Shown here: piece after piece, positions 25,591 through 33,213 of the stretch
Position numbering within the stretch: position 1 is the first letter of the stretch
Layout of the letters: each line of letters opens with the position of its first letter
NCBI GenBank assembly: GCA_024400915.1
Contig: JAKSLX010000016.1
Location: 9,262-73,261 of the forward strand
DNA from: Treponema sp.
Lineage (GTDB): Bacteria; Spirochaetota; Spirochaetia; Treponematales; Treponemataceae
Direction of reading: 5' to 3'
Length of the DNA stretch: 64,000 nucleotides
Made by a program: the position numbers and the translations under genes
Notes under the pieces: model-generated
Database searches by the model: none
Told to the model about the DNA's origin: nothing
What the model saw: the letters and a program-made list of their open reading frames with translations, nothing else

Positions 25591-26727
25591 ATGGCAACAA
25601 AAAAATCATCCCCAAAAAAGAAACGGTCTCCAAAGAAACGCAAGCCAAAGGTCAAGCTCGACAACAGGAAGGTAATGGCCCTTGCTGCAGTAATGATTTT
25701 TATTTGTGCCGTAGTTCTTTCAGCAGCATTCCTATTTTCTTCTCAGAGCGATTCAAAAGTTGCCGTTGAAAAGCAGATACAGTCCGTGAAACCTGCGGAA
25801 AAAAAGAATTCCGTAACAGCGGTTTCTAAAAATGAAGTTAAGGCTGAACCTAAAAAGATTCCTGAGAAAATCGAGACCAAGCGTCAGCCTAAAAAGGAAG
25901 ATCCGGCTCCTCAAAAAACAGTTGTAAAAACTGAACCCAAGCCTGCTCCAAAGGCGGAGCAGAAAACTAATCCAAAGGTTGAGACAAAAGTTCAGGTAAA
26001 GACAGAATCAAAACCTGTTGAGAGCAAAAGCAAATTCAGTATTCCTCAGAGTGTAAACAATGCTAGACTTTGCTTCATCATTGATGACGGCGGTCAGAAA
26101 ACTACCAACATCAGAAAATACACGACGCTTCCGTTTCCTGTAGCCATTGCGGTTTTACCACAGCTTGCCTATACAAAGGAATGTGCAAGAATCGTTGTTG
26201 CGGACAAAAAGGAACTTATGCTTCATCAGCCCATGCAGGCCCAGAACCTGAAGATGAATCCAGGCCCAGGAGCCATTTTGCCGGACATGAGCCTCCGCGA
26301 AGTTTATGCTATGGTCAGCAAAAACCTTTCTGAACTTGGGCCTCAGGTAAAGGGATTCAACAATCACGAAGGTTCCCTCATTACCTGTGACCTTAACATG
26401 ATGGGTGCTGTCCTTGATGCGGCCGCCGACAACAAGGTTTACTTTGTGGATTCAAGGACTTCTAAGGATACAATGGCGACCTTTGCAGCCCTTGAGCGCG
26501 ACATGAAGATTCTTGAAAGGGAAGTGTTCATAGACGACATTATTGACCGTGCAGAAATGCTAAAGCAGATTATGCGCGGAATAGACATAGCAAATAAAAA
26601 GGGAAAGGTCATCATGATTGGTCATGTAGACAAGTCTGCAAAAATTCTTCCGGCCCTTCTTTCCGAAATGTATCCGGAATTAAAGGCAAAAGGGTACAGA
26701 CTGGTTTTCCCTTCTCAGTTGCTTTAG
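25591..26727 (+). CDS. Divergent polysaccharide deacetylase (YibQ/DUF610)
   Basis: 378 residues. Lys/Pro-rich cytoplasmic N-terminus (1-27), one membrane anchor (~28-50), a long Lys/Pro/Glu linker (~55-145), then the deacetylase-like domain. The metal and catalytic motifs are kept: FIIDDGG near 163 and FNNHEGS near 255, with VDSRTS and MIGHVDKS following. Periplasmic, acting on glycan or peptidoglycan by family analogy. AGGA lies before the ATG. It is 14 nt upstream of tsaD, likely the same transcript. Confidence 0.9.
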   Translation: MATKKSSPKKKRSPKKRKPKVKLDNRKVMALAAVMIFICAVVLSAAFLFSSQSDSKVAVEKQIQSVKPAEKKNSVTAVSKNEVKAEPKKIPEKIETKRQPKKEDPAPQKTVVKTEPKPAPKAEQKTNPKVETKVQVKTESKPVESKSKFSIPQSVNNARLCFIIDDGGQKTTNIRKYTTLPFPVAIAVLPQLAYTKECARIVVADKKELMLHQPMQAQNLKMNPGPGAILPDMSLREVYAMVSKNLSELGPQVKGFNNHEGSLITCDLNMMGAVLDAAADNKVYFVDSRTSKDTMATFAALERDMKILEREVFIDDIIDRAEMLKQIMRGIDIANKKGKVIMIGHVDKSAKILPALLSEMYPELKAKGYRLVFPSQLL

Positions 26728-26741
26728 TTGTAAGAGGAAAT

Positions 26742-27779
26742 ATGAAGGTATTGGGAATTGAATCAAGCTGTGACGAAACAGCTTGTGCTATTGTTGAAGA
26801 CGGAAAAAAAATCCTGAGTAATGTTGTTGCTACTCAGATTCCGTTCCATGAAATCTACAAGGGGGTTGTTCCTGAAATTGCAAGCCGCAAGCATGCAGAA
26901 TGGATTCTCCCTGTAGTCCGTCAGGCAGTTTCAGAAGCGGGACTTACCTTTGACGATATTGATGCTATTGCCGCAACCAACAGGCCGGGGCTTATGGGGT
27001 CTCTTCTTGTAGGACTTACATTCGGCAAGACTTTGGCATGGTCATTGAACAAGCCTTTCTATGCCGTAAACCACATGCTTGGGCACATGTACGCTGCCCA
27101 TCTTGAAAACGACATCCCATACCCATATCTTGGTCTTCTGGTTTCTGGAGGGCACAGCATCATTGCTAAGGTAAACGGATTCGATGACCTTGAAATTCTT
27201 GGAACTACAATTGACGACAGCGTGGGCGAAGCCTTTGACAAGGTCTCAAAATTCTATGACCTCGGATACCCTGGAGGAGTAATCATCGATAAGCTTGCTC
27301 AGAAAGGAGATCCAAAAGCCTTTAGCTTCCCAACGCCAAAAATGGACAAGGGGGAACATCGCTACGACGTTTCTTTCAGCGGACTCAAGACAGCCGTAAT
27401 CCATCAGGCTGATTCTTTCCTTAATCCTGGATACGAAAAGACTGTTGAAAATATTGCCGCTTCTTTCCAGGAAACTGCCTGCAGGACTTTGGTTTCAAGG
27501 CTCATGCGTGCCGTAGAAGATACAGGACTTACAACGGTTGTCGCAGGTGGTGGTGTCGCTGCAAACTCAAGGCTCCGTTCCATGCTTGCGGAACACAAGG
27601 AGCTCAACTGCATTTTCCCACCATTGAAGCTTTGCGGTGACAACGGTGCCATGATTGCAGGCGTTGCCTATCACTTCCTTGCCCGTGGCGAAACAAGCCC
27701 ACTTAACACAACTGCATGTGCAAGAATTCCGCAGTTCAAGCGTGGACTTGCAAACCTTGAAGCCTTTGGCCGCAGATAA
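26742..27779 (+). CDS. tsaD: tRNA N6-threonylcarbamoyltransferase TsaD
   Basis: 345 residues. Transfers threonylcarbamoyl to A37 of ANN-decoding tRNAs with TsaB/TsaE. N-terminal GIESSCDETACAIVE, the metal-binding HMLGHMYAAH (His111, His115), VSGGHS, DDSVGEAFDK, GGVAANSRLR and GDNGAMIAG with the third ligand Asp are all present. AGAGGA precedes the ATG. A two-hairpin element begins one base after the stop codon. Confidence 0.97.
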   Translation: MKVLGIESSCDETACAIVEDGKKILSNVVATQIPFHEIYKGVVPEIASRKHAEWILPVVRQAVSEAGLTFDDIDAIAATNRPGLMGSLLVGLTFGKTLAWSLNKPFYAVNHMLGHMYAAHLENDIPYPYLGLLVSGGHSIIAKVNGFDDLEILGTTIDDSVGEAFDKVSKFYDLGYPGGVIIDKLAQKGDPKAFSFPTPKMDKGEHRYDVSFSGLKTAVIHQADSFLNPGYEKTVENIAASFQETACRTLVSRLMRAVEDTGLTTVVAGGGVAANSRLRSMLAEHKELNCIFPPLKLCGDNGAMIAGVAYHFLARGETSPLNTTACARIPQFKRGLANLEAFGRR

Positions 27780-27780
27780 T

Positions 27781-27854
27781 GGGCGAAAGCCTTGTTATTT
27801 AGTGACTTCAAGCGGTTTAACTTTCGCCCCACGAATTGCGCAAGGCAATTCGTG
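27781..27854 (+). repeat. Two-hairpin element E2 directly after tsaD
   Basis: GGGCGAAAG (27781-27789) pairs with CTTTCGCCC (27821-27829) around a 31-nt loop. Next, with no gap, CACGAATTGC (27830-27839) pairs with GCAATTCGTG (27845-27854) with loop GCAAG. The unit matches E1 at 12.2 kb. A partial second copy of its left half (22/27 identical) lies at 27877-27903. Confidence 0.85.
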
Positions 27855-27902
27855 AAAGCTGACGAAGCTGCCTGGAGCGAATTCCTTGTTGTTTAGTGCC
27901 TG

Positions 27903-27945
27903 CAAAAAAAAGGCTGTCTGATTTTTTCAGACAGCCTTCTGCATT
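27903..27945. terminator. Bidirectional terminator between tsaD and the 4-TM gene
   Basis: AAGGCTGTCTGA (27910-27921) pairs perfectly with TCAGACAGCCTT (27927-27938), loop T5, flanked by an A-run on the left and TTCTGCATTTT on the right. It can stop transcripts from both convergent genes. Confidence 0.9.
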
Positions 27946-27964
27946 TTAAATCGGTTTAATTTAA

Positions 27965-28369
27965 TTAGTTAGACTTAAGGTAACCTGCGATTGCTGCAAC
28001 CCAACCAACAATTACAAGGTAGAAGCCGATGTAAGCATGCTTGAGGATGTTCTTTCCTACAAACTTGGCAACAGCATTGTCATTGAAACCAATTACGAGA
28101 ACGATGAATCCAACGATAGAAACAGCGAGTGCGATGAGTTTTGTCTGCTTGGATCCGCCTTTTACGAAGCTGAGGATAACACCGGCAGCACCACCGATGA
28201 AAATGAGTAGAGCACCGATTGTGCTGAATCCAAATTTCTTGAGATTGATGAAGTCAAAACCGTTTGAAGATCCGAGTCCACCCTTGAACATTGGAAGAAT
28301 GAATCCGATTACAACGAGTGCCATACCGATAAGATAAAGGTTGGCAAGTGCATTTTTAGATTTTCCCAT
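27965..28369 (-). CDS. Small four-helix membrane protein
   Basis: 134 residues with four membrane segments (~9-30, 50-70, 75-95, 108-130). GGAGG stands before the ATG, so it is well translated. No named family recognised. It is 57 nt downstream of fabF on the same strand and may belong to the mraY-fabF unit. The Gly-rich turns (FKGGLGSSNG, VKGGSKQ) separate the helices. Confidence 0.75.
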   Translation of the reverse strand: MGKSKNALANLYLIGMALVVIGFILPMFKGGLGSSNGFDFINLKKFGFSTIGALLIFIGGAAGVILSFVKGGSKQTKLIALAVSIVGFIVLVIGFNDNAVAKFVGKNILKHAYIGFYLVIVGWVAAIAGYLKSN

Positions 28370-28426
28370 GATAAACCTCCTTATGGGTTGTATATATAAA
28401 AGTATAAGCGAATTGCTGAAATTTTT

Positions 28427-29686
28427 CTACTTTTCGGAATATTTCTTAAGGATCAGGCAGCCGTTGTGTCCTCCGAATCCTAGGGATGCTGTTGCCGCAT
28501 AACTGAGTTCTTTTTTTATGCCCTTGTTTGCAGTGTAATTAAGGTCACATCCGCCTTCAAAATCCTGATTTTCCAGATTGATTGTAGGAGGAATGAAATT
28601 ATCCTCAAGTGCCTTAACGCAGAACATTGCTTCTATGGCACCTGCCGCTCCTATGAGGTGTCCCGTCATGCTTTTTGTTGACGAAACATTCATCCTGTAA
28701 GCGTATTCCCCAAATACTGTTTTTAGCATCTGGGTTTCTGCAAGGTCATTTACTGATGTGGAAGTTCCGTGTGCATTGTAATAGCCTATTTCTTCAGGAT
28801 TGATTCCTGCATCGGCAATGGCATCTTTTACGGCAAGAGCTGCACCGCTTCCGTCTTTAAGAGGGGATGTAATGTGGTATGCATCGCAGCTTGAGCCAAA
28901 GCCTGCGATTTCCGCATAGATGTGTGCGCCTCTTTTTTTTGCGTGCTCAAGTTCTTCCACGACGAATACTGCGCTTCCTTCTCCGATTACAAAACCGTCT
29001 CTGTCTCGGTCAAAGGGCCTGCATGCCTTTTCGGGACACTCGTTGAAATTTCTTGAGAGGGCCTGAAGGGCATCATAGCTGGCAACGGAAAATCTTGTAA
29101 GTGCAGCGTCTGTTCCGCCAGTAATGCAGACATCGCATCTTCCGGCCCTTATTAAGTCTGCGCTTAAACCAATGGCATCGGTTCCGGAAGAACAGGCAGT
29201 TCCCATGGTCCAGGAAAGTCCATGAAGTCCAAAGAACATGCTTACGTTTGCGGCGGCCTCATTTGTGATCATCAGCGGCGTTGTCAAAGGTGGCATTCTG
29301 TCCGGACCTACTGTAGCAAGTTTTTCAAAGCCGTCAGCTCCAGCTTCAATTCCACCGATGCAGCATCCAAGGAGTATTCCGCATTTTTCGTCTTGGAGAG
29401 ATTCTTTAGTGTATCCGCTGTCCTTTACGGCTTGACTTGCAGCGGCAACTGCATAGCGGGTAAAACGGGCCATTTTGCGGGTGGATTTTTTTTCAATTCC
29501 ATAGTCTTCCGGATTAAAATTTTTTACTTCACCGGCAATGTGAACCCTAAGGTCTGATGTGTCAAAAAGTGAAATGGTAGAAATTCCGCTTCTGCCGTTT
29601 TTGATTGAATCCCAGGCAGTATCAACGGAATTTCCAACCGGAGAAATGCATCCCATTCCAGTAATGACTATGCGTCTTTTTTCCAT
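28427..29686 (-). CDS. fabF: Beta-ketoacyl-ACP synthase II FabF
   Basis: 419 residues from ATG 29686; the TTG directly before it is a possible start. Condenses malonyl-ACP with acyl-ACP in fatty-acid elongation. The thiolase-fold triad is complete: Cys in TACSSGTDAI, His in NAHGTSTSVND and His in TKSMTGHLIGAAGA. RFTRYAVAAA and GFGGHN blocks are as in FabF. It follows mraY by about 22 nt, so envelope lipid and peptidoglycan precursor genes are linked. Confidence 0.96.
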   Translation of the reverse strand: MEKRRIVITGMGCISPVGNSVDTAWDSIKNGRSGISTISLFDTSDLRVHIAGEVKNFNPEDYGIEKKSTRKMARFTRYAVAAASQAVKDSGYTKESLQDEKCGILLGCCIGGIEAGADGFEKLATVGPDRMPPLTTPLMITNEAAANVSMFFGLHGLSWTMGTACSSGTDAIGLSADLIRAGRCDVCITGGTDAALTRFSVASYDALQALSRNFNECPEKACRPFDRDRDGFVIGEGSAVFVVEELEHAKKRGAHIYAEIAGFGSSCDAYHITSPLKDGSGAALAVKDAIADAGINPEEIGYYNAHGTSTSVNDLAETQMLKTVFGEYAYRMNVSSTKSMTGHLIGAAGAIEAMFCVKALEDNFIPPTINLENQDFEGGCDLNYTANKGIKKELSYAATASLGFGGHNGCLILKKYSEK

Positions 29687-29710
29687 CAAGTATGTTTCTC
29701 CAGGTGATGT

Positions 29711-30781
29711 TTATCTAAGTTTGAAGAAAATTCCCATCATTGCAACCGTAATGAGAAGCTGTATGATGAGGAACTTAAGTAGAACCTGTGTAGGCGACCA
29801 TCCTAGGTTCTTTCTCATGTGGTCGTGGAGAGGGAAACGGATGTTTTCAAAGATACAGATGTGGAAAAATCTCTTGAGGGCAACTTTAAGGAGACCAACA
29901 CCGCCATTGATGAAGATGATGGAAGAAGTTGCAAGGAAGAGTAGAGGATTTCCGCTGATCATTACGCAAACACCGATGTAAAAGCCTAAGGCACGGCTAC
30001 CTGCATCCCCCATCAAAACTGAACTTGGGAAAGCGTTGTGCCAAAGATATCCCATGAGTACACCGGCGAGGCAGAAGGTGATGATGGCCCAGCTTGCACC
30101 GTCCTTAAGGTGTGGAACCAAAAGATATGAAGCAATGTCCTTGTGTCCAAGGATGATGTAGAAAATGAACCCCATTGTAAAAAGGGCTACAAGAACCAGG
30201 GTTGAACTCAATCCGTCAACTCCGTCAGTGCAGTTTGTTGTATTTACAGAAACCCACAGCATGATAACGGTGATGATTACATAAAGCCATGAAGGAATGA
30301 CGATTGGTTTTGCAAAGAAAGGAAGCCAGAAAGAAAGATTCCCGTCCGGTGATGTTGAAGAAAGATAGCGCATCATGAGCAAGGCTGCGACTACGGTGAT
30401 GATGAGGTCAAGCAAAGCCTTGATGTATTCTCCCCAACCTTTTTCACTGCGGTCATCAAGAAAGCCTGTAAGCATCATGAGCCAGGTAAGGACAAGTATT
30501 CCCGCCTGGAGATAGTCTACAGGTGCAAATAAAATAGAAAGAATTACGAATACGGTTACGAAAATAACGCCTGATCCCGTTGGCTTCCCTTTTGCAACTT
30601 CCTTTGTTAGTGTGAATTCGCGTCCTCTGTCGCAAGGAAGGAACTTGTATAGTTTTGGAAGATGGATTCTTGTAAGAATGAAACCAGTGTAAAGTGCAAG
30701 TCCGATAAGAACTGCATAAGACTGAAGGAGTCTGGCTGGTCCCCAGATTTCCTTGAGCATGCCGCCAAGATAGTAAATCAC
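29711..30781 (-). CDS. mraY: Phospho-N-acetylmuramoyl-pentapeptide transferase MraY
   Basis: 356 residues, about ten membrane helices. Moves phospho-MurNAc-pentapeptide to undecaprenyl phosphate, forming lipid I. Conserved loops seen: KPTGSGVIF, the Asp pair in FLDDR, NTTNCTDGVDGLSS, HNAFPSSVLMGDAGSRALG and the C-terminal FPLHDHM with its catalytic His. The start is GTG with AGGGG upstream. Normally part of the dcw cluster; here it stands with fabF and is divergent from parE. Confidence 0.95.
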   Translation of the reverse strand: MIYYLGGMLKEIWGPARLLQSYAVLIGLALYTGFILTRIHLPKLYKFLPCDRGREFTLTKEVAKGKPTGSGVIFVTVFVILSILFAPVDYLQAGILVLTWLMMLTGFLDDRSEKGWGEYIKALLDLIITVVAALLMMRYLSSTSPDGNLSFWLPFFAKPIVIPSWLYVIITVIMLWVSVNTTNCTDGVDGLSSTLVLVALFTMGFIFYIILGHKDIASYLLVPHLKDGASWAIITFCLAGVLMGYLWHNAFPSSVLMGDAGSRALGFYIGVCVMISGNPLLFLATSSIIFINGGVGLLKVALKRFFHICIFENIRFPLHDHMRKNLGWSPTQVLLKFLIIQLLITVAMMGIFFKLR

Positions 30782-30823
30782 AGTGTATCCCCTGAATTGT
30801 GTTCTATATAAATGAACATTTTA

Positions 30824-30852
30824 TTGAAAAAAAACACAACTTACAATAGAAT
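30824..30852 (+). promoter_or_regulatory. parE promoter, leaderless geometry
   Basis: TTGAAA (30824-30829), 17-bp spacer, TAGAAT (30847-30852), then exactly 7 nt (AAAATTT) to ATG 30860. No Shine-Dalgarno. Transcription from this promoter should start at the ATG. Confidence 0.7.
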
Positions 30853-30859
30853 AAAATTT

Positions 30860-33106
30860 ATGGGTGGAAAAACAGAAAAAAAGGCTGTTCCGGCTGCAAA
30901 GAAGGCTGGGGCTGGCAAAACTACGTCTGCAGCAAAAAAGACTGCGGCAACAAAATCAACGGTAAAAGAAGTAAAGTCTTCTGCCAAGACTACAGCTAAG
31001 GCAACGGCAAAAACTACTGCTGCAACAAAGGTTGCTCCAAAAGCCGCTGCAAAAATTCCTGCAAAAGCAACAAAGGCTTCTCCTGCAAAGGCTGAACCGG
31101 AAAAGTTCAGTGCCTGGTCAAATGCAAAGACCGTAAAGAAATCAAAGAAGGAAGTGGAAGCAGAGAAGAAGACGGCTGCAAGAATGGCAAAGAATGCCGA
31201 AGAATCGGAAAAGAAGCTTGCCGCTGCAAAACAGATAGATCCTGCATCTCAGCGTGAAAAAAAAGAAGTTCAGGACTACGGTGATGACAAGATCAAGCAC
31301 CTTGATGCCCTTGAACACATTCGTCTCCGTTCCGGAATGTACATCGGTCGTCTTGGAAATGGTTCCAATGAAAACGATGGTATCTATGTTCTGATGAAGG
31401 AAGTAATCGACAACTCAATAGACGAATTCATTGTAGGCTTCGGTAAGCAGATTGAAGTTTCCGTTGCCGACGGCCGTGTAAAAGTTCGTGACTATGGACG
31501 CGGTATTCCTCTTGGAAAAGTTGTTGAATGTGTAAGCCAAATCAACACGGGTGCAAAATATAACGATGATGTTTTCCAGTTTTCTGTAGGTATGAACGGT
31601 GTTGGTACAAAAGCTGTAAATGCTCTTTCTTCATATTTCCGCGTAGTTTCTGTTCGCGACGGAAAATGCACCGATGCAGTATTTGAAAAGGGCAAGCTTA
31701 TAAGCCAGAAAACCGGTTCCCTCAAGAACCCTCAGAAAAATGGAACCTATTTTGAATTCGTTCCTGATGAAGAAATTTTCGGTAAGTACAGCTTCAATAT
31801 GGAATTTGTTGAAGCAAGAATGTGGAACTACGCCTTCCTTAATCCTGGACTTACAATAAAGCTTAACGGGCAGGAATATAAATCCGACAATGGACTTCTG
31901 GATCTCCTCAGCAAGGAACTCGGTTCTTCAAAGGATAAGGAAAACCTTGAGCCTCCATTGTATGATGTTGGAAGCTATTCGGGTGAACACCTGAAATTTG
32001 CTTTCAGCCATGTTTCCGGCGTAAACGAAATTTATTTCTCTTTTGTAAACGGACAGTATACTTCTGACGGCGGTACCCACCTAAACGCTTTCAAGGAAGG
32101 TTTCATAAAGGGAATCCGTGAATTCTACGGAGAAAACTTTGACATCGATGACATCCGCTTTGGTCTTCGTGCAGCGGTTCTTGTAAAGATCAAGGATCCG
32201 ATTTTCGAAAGCCAGACAAAGAACAAGCTTGGCAACACTGACATCAAGCAGTGGATTGTTGCTGAAACTCAGTCTGGTCTTGATGCATGGCTCCACAAGA
32301 ATCCAAAGGCTGCAGAAAAAATTAAGGACAAGATCAAGGCTAACGAAAAATACCGCACAGACCTCAGCAAGGTTAAGAAGGAAGCTAAGGAACTTGACCG
32401 CAAGACAAGCGTGCGTATAGAAAAGCTTAAGGACTGCCACTATCATCTTCAGGATGGAGCAAAGGGTGAAAATTCAATGATCTTCATTACAGAAGGTCAG
32501 TCTGCATCGGGTACAATGACACACAGCCGCAATGCAGACTATCAGGCAATCTTCAGTCTTCGCGGTAAACCTGAAAACATGTACGGCAAAAGACAGAGTG
32601 AAATCTACAAGAATGCCGAACTTTACATGCTCATGAAAGCACTTGGAATCGAACAGAACGTGGAAGATCTGCGTTACTCAAAAATCGTCATCGCAACTGA
32701 TGCCGATAACGACGGCTTCCATATCCGCAATCTTCTTTTGACATTCTTCCTTGGATACTTTGAAGAACTTGTTATGCAGCATCATGTGTACATTCTTGAA
32801 ACACCGCTTTTCCGCTGCCGCAACAAGAAGGAAAAGGTTTACTGCTACAGCGAAGAAGAACGCGATGCAGCCCAGAAGAAGCTTGGTGCCGGCTGTGAAA
32901 CCACACGATTCAAAGGTCTTGGAGAAATTTCCGGGGCAGAGTTCAAGGACTTCATTCAGCCTGAAACAATCCGCCTTACTCCTGTGGAAATCAGTCAGCT
33001 TAAGGTTATTCCAAAGCTTCTTGAATTCTACATGGGAAAGAATACACCTGAACGCAGAAGCTTCATTGAAAAGAATCTTCTGACCAACGACCAGATTGAT
33101 GCATAG
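30860..33106 (+). CDS. parE: DNA topoisomerase IV subunit B (ParE/GyrB family)
   Basis: 748 residues from ATG 30860; the in-frame ATG at 30812 lies upstream of the promoter. A ~105-residue Lys/Ala/Thr-rich N-terminal tail, histone-H1-like, is unusual for the family and may bind DNA or tether the enzyme. The GHKL ATPase follows (KEVIDNSIDEF, RDYGRGIP, NGVGTKAVNALSS), then TOPRIM with EGQSASG in place of the usual EGDSAxG and DADNDGFHIRNLL. The sequence type is close to the Bacteroidetes-style ParE. parC is 107 bp downstream. Confidence 0.9.
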   Translation: MGGKTEKKAVPAAKKAGAGKTTSAAKKTAATKSTVKEVKSSAKTTAKATAKTTAATKVAPKAAAKIPAKATKASPAKAEPEKFSAWSNAKTVKKSKKEVEAEKKTAARMAKNAEESEKKLAAAKQIDPASQREKKEVQDYGDDKIKHLDALEHIRLRSGMYIGRLGNGSNENDGIYVLMKEVIDNSIDEFIVGFGKQIEVSVADGRVKVRDYGRGIPLGKVVECVSQINTGAKYNDDVFQFSVGMNGVGTKAVNALSSYFRVVSVRDGKCTDAVFEKGKLISQKTGSLKNPQKNGTYFEFVPDEEIFGKYSFNMEFVEARMWNYAFLNPGLTIKLNGQEYKSDNGLLDLLSKELGSSKDKENLEPPLYDVGSYSGEHLKFAFSHVSGVNEIYFSFVNGQYTSDGGTHLNAFKEGFIKGIREFYGENFDIDDIRFGLRAAVLVKIKDPIFESQTKNKLGNTDIKQWIVAETQSGLDAWLHKNPKAAEKIKDKIKANEKYRTDLSKVKKEAKELDRKTSVRIEKLKDCHYHLQDGAKGENSMIFITEGQSASGTMTHSRNADYQAIFSLRGKPENMYGKRQSEIYKNAELYMLMKALGIEQNVEDLRYSKIVIATDADNDGFHIRNLLLTFFLGYFEELVMQHHVYILETPLFRCRNKKEKVYCYSEEERDAAQKKLGAGCETTRFKGLGEISGAEFKDFIQPETIRLTPVEISQLKVIPKLLEFYMGKNTPERRSFIEKNLLTNDQIDA

Positions 33107-33108
33107 TT

Positions 33109-33213
33109 CAATGTATAATTGACAATGCATAATTCATAATTGTTAAGGAGAAAATTCATTTTTTGCAGTGTTCATTGATTGTGCATTGTGAATTGTGATT
33201 TATGAATTGATTT
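33109..33213. repeat. AT-rich inverted repeat element between parE and parC
   Basis: Left arm rich in AATGCATAATTCATAATT, right arm with ATTGTGAATTGTG and TTATGAATTG, i.e. roughly its reverse complement, enclosing ~40 bp. The word AAGGAG at 33145-33150 resembles a Shine-Dalgarno, but the parC ATG is 63 nt further on. The right arm ends directly at the parC ATG. Confidence 0.65.

Noticed and set aside
27781..27903. Two-hairpin elements as integron attC sites
   Set aside because: They follow stop codons like attC sites, but the GTTRRRY/RYYYAAC core pair is not present in matching positions, neighbours are core genes in mixed orientation, and no integrase is in the window.
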